In this document: positions 34,301-43,180 of the stretch, piece after piece | Layout: every line of letters begins with the position of its first letter | How positions within the stretch are numbered: position 1 is the first letter of the stretch | Origin: Shewanella sp. 1CM18E | GTDB lineage: Bacteria > Pseudomonadota > Gammaproteobacteria > Enterobacterales > Shewanellaceae | DNA: 64,000 bases | Reading direction: 5' to 3' | Assembly: GCF_023161665.1 (NCBI RefSeq) | Contig: NZ_JALNTW010000016.1 | Coordinates: forward strand, 32,098 to 96,097 | Program-made: the position numbers and the translations under genes | Notes under the pieces: model-generated | What the model was told of the DNA's origin: nothing | Databases searched by the model: none | The model's input: the letters and a program-made list of their open reading frames with translations, nothing else

Positions 34301-34849
34301 TTGGACGCATTAGAATTATTATTAACTCGTCAGTCAACTCCGAGATTAACCACTCCAGCTCCTAGCCAGTTGCAGTTGCAGCATATTCTAGATGCAGCGA
34401 CTCGCGCCCCAGATCATGCCGGGCTAACTCCTTGGGAGTTTATTATCGCAGAGGGAGACGGTTTAACTCGACTTGGGAATATTTTTGTCGGCGCTTTAAA
34501 AGAAAAAGGAGCTGATGCAGATTTGCTTACTAAAGCGAGCAATATGCCGCTACGGGCTCCGATGGTAATTACCGTTGTTGCTAAAGTAAAAGAACATCCA
34601 AAAGTTCCTGCACTAGAGCAACATTTAGCAGCAGGCTGCGCGGTTATGGCTATGCAGCAAGCTGCATTTGCTCAAGGCCTAGGGGGGATTTGGCGCACCG
34701 GAGAATTAGCCTTTGATGCGAATGTGCATCAATCTCTTGGCTTAACAACTAGCGACCAAATCGTTGGCTTTTTATACCTAGGCACGCCCGCAATAGACGC
34801 TCCTACTAAAGCGTTAAAAGATGGTATGAGCTTTGCGCGGTACTTATAA
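34301..34849 (+). CDS. YdjA-type nitroreductase
   Basis: FMN-dependent nitroreductase of 182 residues, close to E. coli YdjA: MDALELLLTRQST, ATRAPDHAGLTPWEF, RAPMVITVVAKVKEHPKVP and GCAVMAMQQAAFAQGLGGIWRTG. It reduces nitroaromatics or quinones; the natural substrate is unknown. The start is TTG 34301 preceded by AAGGA seven bases away, which fits the YdjA N-terminus; the ATG 34280 lacks a binding site. Confidence 0.93.
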   Translation: MDALELLLTRQSTPRLTTPAPSQLQLQHILDAATRAPDHAGLTPWEFIIAEGDGLTRLGNIFVGALKEKGADADLLTKASNMPLRAPMVITVVAKVKEHPKVPALEQHLAAGCAVMAMQQAAFAQGLGGIWRTGELAFDANVHQSLGLTTSDQIVGFLYLGTPAIDAPTKALKDGMSFARYL

Positions 34850-35030
34850 GGACACTGTTGTTTGACGAGAGTGCAAAGCATCAGCTTTGAACAAGATACT
34901 TAGGCTAAATTTTGATAAGACTATTTAGCTATAGATGTAACAACTAAGATTTAAGACAAACGAGTAATGATAATAATACCAATAGCTTAGCTTAAGTCTT
35001 AATTTTGCCAGCATTAAACAGGAGGTTGTG

Positions 35031-35639
35031 TTGAACGTAGAACTTAAAGAGGCCAATTTAGTTGGCGAACATATAGTACTTGAGCCGCTGACCTTAGAAC
35101 ATCAAGCCGCGTTAAGTATTGCCGTTGCAGATGGCAATTTGTGGGAGCTTTGGTATACAAAGGTTCCGCATCCTGATGATATGAAAGCCTATATTATGAC
35201 GGCGATGGAAGCTGAAGCGCGCGGTGAAGCGTTAGCTTTTGCTGTGCGCTGTCGCCATTCAGGCGCTGTAATTGGTAGCACCCGAATTTGCCGCTGGGAG
35301 CAGCAGCACCGTCGGTTAGAGGTGGGTTATACTTGGTATGCAAAAAGTGCCCAGCGAACTGCGGTAAACACCGAAGCTAAGTTACTTATTTTAAGTTACG
35401 CCTTTGAAACGTTAGATGTAATGGCCGTAGAGTTTAGAACTCATATTCAAAACCAAGCTTCTCGCCAAGCAATATGCCGGATAGGTGCGACTCAAGACGG
35501 TATTCTGCGTAATCATCAAATTCTTAACAATGGCACCATTAGAGACACTGTTATTTACTCAATAATTGATAGTGAATGGCCTGATGTAAAACAAGTCCTA
35601 AAAGACAAGTTGTTGAGCTATCAAGAGTCGACGCAATAA
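35031..35639 (+). CDS. GNAT N-acetyltransferase
   Basis: A 202-residue GNAT-fold protein, with IVLEPLTLEHQAALSIAV, RRLEVGYTWYAKSAQRTAVNTEAKLLILSYAFE and FRTHIQNQASRQAICRIGA as motifs, the last a typical C-terminal signature of the RimJ/RimL-like group. Substrate unknown. The GGAGG site at 35021 favours TTG 35031 over GTG 35028. Confidence 0.85.
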   Translation: MNVELKEANLVGEHIVLEPLTLEHQAALSIAVADGNLWELWYTKVPHPDDMKAYIMTAMEAEARGEALAFAVRCRHSGAVIGSTRICRWEQQHRRLEVGYTWYAKSAQRTAVNTEAKLLILSYAFETLDVMAVEFRTHIQNQASRQAICRIGATQDGILRNHQILNNGTIRDTVIYSIIDSEWPDVKQVLKDKLLSYQESTQ

Positions 35640-35861
35640 ACTCATGCTGCAGAGTCGCATTGTGTTATTGCGCTTTAGCCGCGGTTAATTTGTAGATGTA
35701 ATAGTCAGTTGTTGGGTAATCGCTTCTGTAGGTGATTGACACTCTTTTTGGCTGTTTTCTTGCTTTATCCTTGATATTCAGCTGCACCTAAAGTAGAAGT
35801 AGGTAACCCAATTAAGAATCAGCTACTGATGATAGCGACAAAATAAAAAGGAATTGATTGA

Positions 35862-36266
35862 ATGCTTGCAAAGAAAAAACTGTCGATGGTGCTCTTCGCT
35901 GCTAGCGCATTGTCTTTTAATAGCTTCGCAGGCGATGCGGAAGATGCTTTTACACAAGAGCTGGCTGAATGTGCCGCTTATTACCAAATTGCATCTGATG
36001 CGATTTCGGCAATGAATGCGCCGCAAATGCAAGCTGTTGGCGAGCGATTACAACAATCTGGCCAGCAAGCGATCGAAATTGCTTCCAAATATCAGGCAGA
36101 AGATAAAGTTGCTGCAGCAGTAACTAAGGCTGCCGAGCAACATAAAGCATCTATGCCGAACAGCAAAAGCCTTGGGCCGCTTATGGGTAAATATAAAGAG
36201 AAATGCAAAACCATTATTGCTCAGCCTGATAAGCGTCTAGATTACTGGACCATGGCAACCATGTAA
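35862..36266 (+). CDS. Small secreted helical protein, unknown
   Basis: A 134-residue precursor with signal peptide (NSFAG, cleaved near residue 24), two cysteines (37 and 117, possibly a disulphide) and long helices. I do not recognise it. It follows a weak site, AAAAGGA, at suitable distance and has a terminator downstream. Confidence 0.7.
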   Translation: MLAKKKLSMVLFAASALSFNSFAGDAEDAFTQELAECAAYYQIASDAISAMNAPQMQAVGERLQQSGQQAIEIASKYQAEDKVAAAVTKAAEQHKASMPNSKSLGPLMGKYKEKCKTIIAQPDKRLDYWTMATM

Positions 36267-36323
36267 TTGCATTGGTTGGAAAAAAAGAAAGTAGATGCAT
36301 AGTGCCTAGCTTTCAAGACAAAT

Positions 36324-36347
36324 AGCAGCCAGCAAGGCTGCTTTTTT
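36324..36347 (+). terminator. intrinsic terminator
   Basis: Stem agcagcc with ggctgct, 5-nt loop and T6 tail, 58 bases after the secreted protein gene. Confidence 0.88.
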
Positions 36348-36768
36348 GTGGCTTGAATAAACTGAAAGAACATCTGGCACAAAGGGGATACTGCATTGAG
36401 AAGGCTTGTTTGAATACCAAAGGATGAATGCTGCAAAGCAATACCTGTACTGACAAAAATTATTAATAATTCTTGCAATAATGCACGTAAAGATTCTGTC
36501 TACTAACCTAACAATAGTAGAGGCTACAAGTCTTGCTGGAGAGCAAAATCAGGGTGCTAAAGCAGAGAAGCAAAGCGGTAGCAACCAGCTGACCTAACAA
36601 ATAAGCATTAGCTCTGATTGAGCGGGCTAGTGTTTAAATAATTAAACGATAGTGCAATCGGTGATGCCGGAGTTATAGAGCTTCTAACTTAAACTGGCGC
36701 AAATATAACTGAGAAAATTAAGTTAAAAATTACACGCAAGCCTAACCAGAAAAAATAGGAGATAATAT
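36348..36768. other. intergenic, nothing recognised
   Basis: About 420 bases with no supported ORF, RNA or repeat. Its 3' end carries a TAGGAGAT site for the next gene. Confidence 0.5.
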
Positions 36769-37158
36769 ATGAACATATACTTGTTGATAGCAGGTTTAAT
36801 AGCCTTAGCGACAAGTGTTTGGCATCTAACATATGCTAGAAAGCAGTTTTTAATGCCCATGTTGCATGCTGACTTTGATGCGACTGCCCAAGTGATAATG
36901 CGATGCGTTTTTCACTATGTGACTGTGTTTTTATTGTTATCAAGCTTTGTACTGCTTGCTTGCGCCTTTGCTGCAATCGCCCAAATGCAAAGTTATGGCA
37001 TGCTTATCTTTATCGCACTTAACTTTGGGCTGTTTGCGATTTGGCAAATTTATATTGCTTTTATGAGTGATGCTTCTGTTTCACTTAAGCGATTATTTCA
37101 GTGGCTACTCTTTGTACTTATTGCGGGTTTTACTGCTATTGGCGCCTTGCAAGCTTAG
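36769..37158 (+). CDS. Small four-helix membrane protein
   Basis: A 129-residue protein with four hydrophobic segments (about 3-19, 45-70, 76-97, 105-128) and little else. It has the length and shape of a small membrane protein of unknown function that is common in Alteromonadales. The start has a good AGGAGAT site. Confidence 0.7.
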   Translation: MNIYLLIAGLIALATSVWHLTYARKQFLMPMLHADFDATAQVIMRCVFHYVTVFLLLSSFVLLACAFAAIAQMQSYGMLIFIALNFGLFAIWQIYIAFMSDASVSLKRLFQWLLFVLIAGFTAIGALQA

Positions 37159-37406
37159 ACTTGTTTTATTGTGAGCTGGATTGATAAGCGCTGAAATATC
37201 CAACTCAGTAGATAACATGAAATATCCTCAGCTAGTTAACGGCTTGTTTTTTCTATAAAACCGCGTTAGGTTAGATTTTGCGAATATTTTATATCAACTT
37301 AGAGCAAGCTACTGACTATCCAAGCTCAATCATTAGCTAAGTTCAAAAGTAATAAACGCAAAATATTGATTCAAATGGAACTGAATAAGCTTAGCAAGGA
37401 GCAACA

Positions 37407-37487
37407 ATGTCTAACATTTATACAAGCTGTTTTCACAAACAACCTCGCACCAGCAAACCAACCTATTCTCCATTGCAATTAATTTAG
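37407..37487 (+). CDS. Candidate 26-residue small protein or leader peptide
   Basis: A 27-codon frame, ATG to TAG, beginning MSNIYTSCFHKQPRTSK and rich in Ser, Thr, Pro and basic residues. AAGGAGC lies five to six bases before the ATG, a strong binding site. It ends 168 bases before the ABC operon and could be a leader peptide or a stand-alone small protein. Evidence is only the site and frame; it may also be fortuitous. Confidence 0.35.
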   Translation: MSNIYTSCFHKQPRTSKPTYSPLQLI

Positions 37488-37654
37488 CCGCCATGTTATG
37501 AAATAGGCTTGCTAATACATTCGTATTACGATTATTTACAAATTTTTGCAGAGCAATCGCCAAACAGTGTCGTGCTTAGCGGTATGATAACCCTATCACT
37601 GATGGCTTAGTTCTTATGAACTCAGCTATTTGAGCCTTGCTATATGAGTCCGTT

Positions 37655-38341
37655 ATGATCACAGTTCACCAATTAGCTAAAGAATACCCAATGGGTGATA
37701 GTTGCGTAAAAGCACTCAATGGAGTGAGTTTTACTATCGCAAGAAATGAGTTCGTTGCCATCATGGGGCCATCTGGTTCAGGCAAATCAACTCTGATGAA
37801 TATTATAGGCTGCCTAGATAAACCCACTTCGGGGCGCTATAGCCTGAACAGTCAAGAAGTTGCAGAGCTTGACGATGATGCATTATCAGCAGTTCGTAAC
37901 AAAGAGATTGGTTTCGTTTTTCAAAGCTTTCATTTGTTGCCACGTTTATCTGCTTTGCAAAATGTCCTTTTACCGCTGCGTTTTTCTGCCGATCCTAATC
38001 AAGACTCAGCCTATGCCCATGAGTTACTCGATCGTGTGGGACTGGGTTCTCGTCACGATCACCGGCCTAATCAGTTATCTGGCGGGCAAAGACAACGGGT
38101 CGCAATTGCTCGTTCGTTAGTGAATCGTCCTGCTATTTTATTGGCAGATGAACCAACAGGGGCTTTAGATAGTAAAACTTCAGTTGAGATTATGGCGCTT
38201 TTTACTGAGTTACATAAAGCCGGGCAAACAATTATTTTAGTGACTCACGAAGAAGAAGTTGCAGCTTATGCGCAGCGCATTATCCGCATGCGTGATGGTG
38301 ATATCGTTGAGATAGAAGAGCGAGGTGAAAATGCCGCTTAA
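37655..38341 (+). CDS. ABC transporter ATPase, MacB/LolD type
   Basis: A 228-residue ATPase: Walker A GPSGSGKST (38-46), signature LSGGQRQRV, Walker B ILLADEPTGALDS and the H-loop histidine in LVTHEEE. Its length and the GALDS extension after Walker B mark the MacB/FtsE/LolD group. It powers the permease at the end of this operon. The ATG 37655 is chosen over TTG 37637. It overlaps the next gene. Confidence 0.95.
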   Translation: MITVHQLAKEYPMGDSCVKALNGVSFTIARNEFVAIMGPSGSGKSTLMNIIGCLDKPTSGRYSLNSQEVAELDDDALSAVRNKEIGFVFQSFHLLPRLSALQNVLLPLRFSADPNQDSAYAHELLDRVGLGSRHDHRPNQLSGGQRQRVAIARSLVNRPAILLADEPTGALDSKTSVEIMALFTELHKAGQTIILVTHEEEVAAYAQRIIRMRDGDIVEIEERGENAA

Positions 38342-39389
38342 ACGACTATCTAAAAGCCCTGCTTTGTTTCCTTTGTCTTTAGCTTCGTTACTGGTGTTTG
38401 CACCGCTTGCTGCTAACGCCAGCGGAGCAGCTGATCAAGGTCAATCATCGTCTATACAAAATAAGTTGCAGGCGGATAAGCCTAAGTTGATGCCATTACT
38501 ACTTACCGGGCAGGTCGCATCGGTTGTTTCTCAACCTTTTGTGGTGCCTAAAGCGGGGGATTCTTGGCGTTATCAAATTCAATGGATGATGCCTGAGGGC
38601 TCGTTGGCTAAGCCAGATCAGGTTGTGGTTATCTTTGATAAAAGTGAAATCGATAACCGTATTGAGCAATTAGAAGGCAGTCTCTTACGAGTAACCGCTC
38701 AGGAGCAAAGCCAATCAATTGAGTTAAATGCTCAGCTATTACAAGCTGAATTTGACCTAAAACAGGCAAAGTTAGAACTTGAAAAAGCTCAGCTTGATGC
38801 CGCTATTCCTGCAGAGTATATCGCTGCAAAGGATTATGCTGACAATCAGTTTGAGCAATTGAAAGCAACCTCTGAACTATCAAAAAAGCGTCAAGCATTA
38901 TCTGAAATCGAAGATAGAAGAACAGCGGCGTTGTCGCAGTTAGCGATTGATAAAAAGCGTGCACAATTGGAACTAAGTCAAGCGTTATCGGGCTTAGACC
39001 AGTTGGAATTAACGGCTGATATTGCTGGCCCAGTATTATATGGCCGCGACCCTTGGAGCGATAAGAAATACTCGGTTGGCGATAGTGTACAAATTGGGAG
39101 ACAGGTGGCCAATATACCTGCACTAAATGAGCTAGAAGTTGTGGCGTGGGTGAACGAAGTAGACGTAGACCGGATCAAAATTGGCGAGCCCGTACACTTA
39201 CGTCTTGATTCACAATCAAGCGTTCAGCTTAGTGGCAGTATTGATGAGATCAGTCGTCAGGCTCGCAAGCAACCAGCCTGGGGAGACAGCAACTGGTTTA
39301 AGATTTCAATTAAATTTGAAAATAACGAACAAGTGGAAATTATTCCAGGTATGAGTGTGCTTGTTGAAACAGAGGGCCATTCGTCATGA
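38331..39389 (+). CDS. HlyD-family periplasmic adaptor 1
   Basis: A 352-residue protein with signal peptide (cleavage near ANAS, about residue 31), a long coiled coil (about 107-225, with IEQLEGSLLRVTAQEQSQSIEL) and a beta-barrel domain in its last third (VGDSVQIGRQVANIPALNELEVVAWVNEVDVDRI). It bridges the MacB-type permease to an outer-membrane channel. Unlike the next two proteins it is not a lipoprotein. ATG 38331 has AGGTGA upstream, inside the end of the ATPase gene. Confidence 0.85.
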   Translation: MPLKRLSKSPALFPLSLASLLVFAPLAANASGAADQGQSSSIQNKLQADKPKLMPLLLTGQVASVVSQPFVVPKAGDSWRYQIQWMMPEGSLAKPDQVVVIFDKSEIDNRIEQLEGSLLRVTAQEQSQSIELNAQLLQAEFDLKQAKLELEKAQLDAAIPAEYIAAKDYADNQFEQLKATSELSKKRQALSEIEDRRTAALSQLAIDKKRAQLELSQALSGLDQLELTADIAGPVLYGRDPWSDKKYSVGDSVQIGRQVANIPALNELEVVAWVNEVDVDRIKIGEPVHLRLDSQSSVQLSGSIDEISRQARKQPAWGDSNWFKISIKFENNEQVEIIPGMSVLVETEGHSS

Positions 39390-40552
39390 ATAAACTAGCG
39401 ATAAATCTATGCGTTATGAGTGTGTTGTTAGCTGGTTGCGGCGATCAAGTACTGACAAAGGCTGAATCTGGCATTCTTGACCAACAAATTGAAGTTACAG
39501 GAGAACTAGTTTCTGCAAACACAGTCAGCCTAAAGCCACCGGCATTACGCCGGGTTTGGCAATACCAAGTAAAAATGCTTGCGCCAGAGGGGGTTGAAGT
39601 TAAAAAAGGCGATAGAGTAGCGCAGCTCGACACCTCTACATTGACGCAAAGGTTGTCCAGTAAATCGGCTAACTTAGCAACCACAGTACAAGATATAGAA
39701 ACCTCAAAGCTACGTAATGCTAAGAAATTAGAAGAACTGAAACTGGAATTGGCCGAAGCTAAAATGACTCAAGAAAAGAGTCAGATGAAAGTTGATATTT
39801 CCGATGAAACGGTTTCTGTTATTGATCAGCAAAAATACCTACGCGATGCCGTGATTGCTAAAGATAGAGTTAAGTTAATTAATCAGAAAATTGAATTAGA
39901 GATCCGCAGCGCAGAGCAGCGAATGAAGATGCTTGCAGGTGATCAGCAAAAATTTGCAGCTGAAGTTGCAGCTTTACAAAAAGGAATTAAGTCATTAACG
40001 CTTATTGCACCACGTGACGGCATGGTGGTGTATGGCAATGATCAACAAGGCAATAAACTCGCTGAAGGCCAGAATATCTTCGTCGGAGATTCGGTGCTGA
40101 GTATCCCTGATCTACAACATATGCAAGTAAACATGACGATTCCTGAAGTGGAGGCCGGGCGAGTCAAAGTCGGCCAAGCCCTGAAAATTCGCCTCGATGC
40201 CAACCCTGATAAGACGTTCAACGGCCAGATCACCGAGTTAGGTGCAGTTTTTCGTATCAAAAACCAAGACGTGCCCTTAGTCATTTTCGATGCTGTGGCC
40301 AGTATTGATGAAGTTGATAGCGACTTAATGCGACCAGGGATGACTGCCAAGATAAGTATCGATATCGCTAATCAAACACCGGAGCTTTTGTTGTCGTTAG
40401 ATGCGGTGCACTACGACAGAGGCAAGGCATACGTTATGAAGCCAGGCTTATTTAGTGACGCTAAACAATACGTCGCTTTGGGAGCAATGGGTAAAGAGCA
40501 GGTAGTGATTAGCTCTGGTCTCAATGAAGGTGAAGAGGTGCTGCTACCATGA
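39386..40552 (+). CDS. HlyD-family periplasmic adaptor 2 (lipoprotein)
   Basis: A 388-residue lipoprotein: SVLLAGCGD places the acylated cysteine at 18. A lipoyl half appears near residue 50, a coiled coil spans about 95-205, then VYGNDQQGNKLAEGQNIFVGDSVLSIPDL and a beta-barrel domain. It is paralogous to, but different from, adaptors 1 and 3. It overlaps both neighbours by four bases. Confidence 0.87.
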   Translation: MNKLAINLCVMSVLLAGCGDQVLTKAESGILDQQIEVTGELVSANTVSLKPPALRRVWQYQVKMLAPEGVEVKKGDRVAQLDTSTLTQRLSSKSANLATTVQDIETSKLRNAKKLEELKLELAEAKMTQEKSQMKVDISDETVSVIDQQKYLRDAVIAKDRVKLINQKIELEIRSAEQRMKMLAGDQQKFAAEVAALQKGIKSLTLIAPRDGMVVYGNDQQGNKLAEGQNIFVGDSVLSIPDLQHMQVNMTIPEVEAGRVKVGQALKIRLDANPDKTFNGQITELGAVFRIKNQDVPLVIFDAVASIDEVDSDLMRPGMTAKISIDIANQTPELLLSLDAVHYDRGKAYVMKPGLFSDAKQYVALGAMGKEQVVISSGLNEGEEVLLP

Positions 40553-41802
40553 TGAATATATTTAACTTCGATGAATGTAGTTTTCGCTTACTGGCAAAGC
40601 CGTTTATTCGCACAGGCTTGCTAGCAAGTACGCTGTTATTGATGACAGCTTGTAGCGATTCAGCTAGCGAAGGTGTGTTAACTATCGACGTTAACCGCTC
40701 AGACTTTAAAGTTGATATTCCTGCAGCGGGCGAGCTTGAGGCCAGTAATTCTACAACGGTCAATGTGCCTATGGGGCTGCGTGGTCCGCAATCTCTTGCA
40801 TGGATCATGGACAATTTTAGTACGGTAAAAGCGGGGGATGTGGTTGCGAGAATGGATGGTACTCGCGAAAGCTTTCGTTTAGAAATGGAAGAGCTAGATT
40901 ATGACAGGCTCGGGTTAGACAGCCAGATCCAATCTCAGAAAGACAAAACTATCGATAAGACCCTTACAACTGACACTAAACTGACTGCACAAGAGCAAGA
41001 TTTAGCAGAAAGGTTTTTCAGTGAAGATGAGCGGGTTTATACCAAAATCGATATCATCGACCAGATGAGAAACCAAGATTACCTTGAAGCGAAAATGGAC
41101 TTTTATGGTTGGGGGCTCAGTCAGCATGGCTCACAAGCCGAAGCAGAACAAGAGCTTATTAAGTTAAAGCAGCAAGGGCACAAAGCCAAGATCAATCGCT
41201 TTTCAAACAACTTAAAGCAAATGGAGATAGTTGCACCACATGATGGCTTGTTTGTGGCTCAGCCTGGTTGGAATGGTGCATTACCTGTTCCTGGAGACAT
41301 GATGTGGTCAGGCATGGCAATTGGTTTATTACCTGATACTTCGAAGATGCAAGCCAAACTATATGTGCTTGAGTCAGAAGCTTTAGGTTTAGCGATTGGT
41401 AAGCCGGTAACGCTTTATTTGGATGCTTATCCTGAACTAGCTCTCAGCGGGACTTTGACTCAACTTGATGCTTTAGCTAAGGCAAAAGAGCAAGATAGCC
41501 CGGTTAACTATTTCGAAATTACCGTTAGTTTAGATAAAACCATGGTTGAGATTATGCAGCCTGGTCGTCAAATAAACGCAATGGTACATGCACTTGATTT
41601 AGAGGATGTCATTACAGTGCCGAACCAAGCACTGTTTCAAAAGTCTGGTGAGTACTGGGTTTACCTAAAAACCTCTGCAGGTTTTAAAAAGCAGAATGTG
41701 ACATTGGGTAATCGAAGTCTAAACCGTACAGTTATTACTGCAGGACTAAAACAAGGCGATACGATTGCATTAACCACTCCGCCTAAAAGGAATCGAGTAT
41801 GA
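40549..41802 (+). CDS. HlyD-family periplasmic adaptor 3 (lipoprotein)
   Basis: A 417-residue protein with LLLMTACSDS, a lipobox cysteine near residue 29, lipoyl and coiled-coil segments, and a barrel domain ending LNRTVITAGLKQGDTIAL, as in MacA. The N-terminus has about 20 residues before the hydrophobic core. The gene overlaps adaptor 2 and the permease by four bases each, so the set is translated together. Confidence 0.87.
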   Translation: MMNIFNFDECSFRLLAKPFIRTGLLASTLLLMTACSDSASEGVLTIDVNRSDFKVDIPAAGELEASNSTTVNVPMGLRGPQSLAWIMDNFSTVKAGDVVARMDGTRESFRLEMEELDYDRLGLDSQIQSQKDKTIDKTLTTDTKLTAQEQDLAERFFSEDERVYTKIDIIDQMRNQDYLEAKMDFYGWGLSQHGSQAEAEQELIKLKQQGHKAKINRFSNNLKQMEIVAPHDGLFVAQPGWNGALPVPGDMMWSGMAIGLLPDTSKMQAKLYVLESEALGLAIGKPVTLYLDAYPELALSGTLTQLDALAKAKEQDSPVNYFEITVSLDKTMVEIMQPGRQINAMVHALDLEDVITVPNQALFQKSGEYWVYLKTSAGFKKQNVTLGNRSLNRTVITAGLKQGDTIALTTPPKRNRV

Positions 41803-43109
41803 CCAAAAATAGAGCTGCAGTGGACTTAACCCAAACGCTAGCACAGCCAACTCAAAAGTCCTCGTTTGCTTGGGGAGTTTATTGGGAGGGGGTTAAACAG
41901 GCCTTTGATGAGATGCGTCACCATAAGTTACGTACTTCGTTAACTTTGCTTGGGATGATATTTGGTGTTGGTGCCGTTATCGCTATGCTAAGTGTAGGTG
42001 AGGGCGCTGAACGCGAAGCACTAAAAATGATTGAATCTATGGGGGTTAAAAACCTAGTTGTTAATGCCCGCCCTGCAGATGGTGAAGCGTTGAAATCCGT
42101 GCGGGAACATAGTGTCGGTCTGAGCTTAAGAGATATTGAAAGTGCGCGTGACACTTTACCTTTTGTTGAAAACTGGAGCGCCGAGAAAAATGTAAAGGTG
42201 TTTAGCTTATTTAGCCTAAAAGGGCGCAGTGACGCGCAAGTTGTTGGAGTAACGCCAAGTTATTTTGAACTAAGCTCTTTACCATTAGGTGAAGGAAGAA
42301 CGCTGGTTGATAGTGATGAGGCTTATTATCAGCAAGTTGCAGTGCTTGGACCTGAAGCTGCTAGGAGCTTATTCCCTCAAGGCGGTGCAATAAACAGTTT
42401 GATTAAAGTTAATCATCAATGGTTTACCGTTGTTGGCGTGTTGTCTGAAAAAGAGGGCAGTAAATCAAGCATTCAAGGAGTAAAACTCGGCGGCGAGCGT
42501 AACCAAGTGTTTATTCCTTTAACTACCGCGCTGAAAAAAATGCAGTTTAAGAGCCTAGAAAGTGAGCTTGATGCCTTTAAGTTAGCATTAGCTGATGGCG
42601 TTGAGCCGTCATTAGCGGCCAAAAGTTTGCAGCATTTGCTTAATCGACGCCACGGCGGTGAGAAAGATTTCGATGTAGTCGTGCCCGCTGATCTGTTAGC
42701 TCAGCATCAAAAAACCCAGCAGATCTTTAATATTGTCATGGCCTGTGTCGCGGGTATTTCGTTACTGGTAGGCGGTATTGGCATTATGAATATTATGCTG
42801 GCGACTATTCTAGAGCGCACTGGTGAAATTGGTCTGCTAAGAGCGTTAGGCGCTAAACGTAAAGATATTGCTCGGCAGTTTCTAATCGAGAGTATCGCAA
42901 TTTCGGCAACGGGCGGCATTATTGGTATTGGCGTAGGTTTATTACTCGCGTTGGTTATTTCATCTGCTGCGGGTTGGCCAGTGGCATGGTCGCCATTTGC
43001 AATTTTATTAGCACTTGGGGTTTGTATGACCATAGGAGTTGGTTTTGGTTTATACCCTGCAAATAAAGCGGCTAAATTAGACCCGATTATTGCTTTACAG
43101 CGTGATTAA
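41799..43109 (+). CDS. MacB-type ABC transporter permease
   Basis: A 436-residue permease: N-terminal membrane segment (LRTSLTLLGMIFGVGAVIAML), a large MacB periplasmic core (about 70-280) and an FtsX domain with three membrane segments (about 305-430) and the ATLERTGEIGLLRALGAKRKDI-type coupling loop. It belongs to the mechanotransmission exporters (macrolides, lipoproteins, peptides). Fused ATPase of MacB is absent; the ATPase is the first gene here. Substrate unknown. Confidence 0.92.
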   Translation: MTKNRAAVDLTQTLAQPTQKSSFAWGVYWEGVKQAFDEMRHHKLRTSLTLLGMIFGVGAVIAMLSVGEGAEREALKMIESMGVKNLVVNARPADGEALKSVREHSVGLSLRDIESARDTLPFVENWSAEKNVKVFSLFSLKGRSDAQVVGVTPSYFELSSLPLGEGRTLVDSDEAYYQQVAVLGPEAARSLFPQGGAINSLIKVNHQWFTVVGVLSEKEGSKSSIQGVKLGGERNQVFIPLTTALKKMQFKSLESELDAFKLALADGVEPSLAAKSLQHLLNRRHGGEKDFDVVVPADLLAQHQKTQQIFNIVMACVAGISLLVGGIGIMNIMLATILERTGEIGLLRALGAKRKDIARQFLIESIAISATGGIIGIGVGLLLALVISSAAGWPVAWSPFAILLALGVCMTIGVGFGLYPANKAAKLDPIIALQRD

Positions 43110-43146
43110 TGGCTGGGCAGGCATTTCAGTTCTGTCAATAAACATG

Positions 43147-43180
43147 ATAACCCGTGGTCTCACCGCGGGTTATTTTTTGA
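43147..43180 (+). terminator. terminator of the ABC operon, inside the end of the acyltransferase gene
   Basis: An 11-bp stem (43147-43157 with 43163-43173, one wobble) and a T6 tail on the plus strand. The stop codon of the converging acyltransferase lies in the loop, so its last codons are part of the terminator. Confidence 0.88.

Noticed and set aside
34963..34981. Fur-box-like TAATGATAAT
   Set aside because: The right half does not match, and the downstream acetyltransferase gives no iron context.
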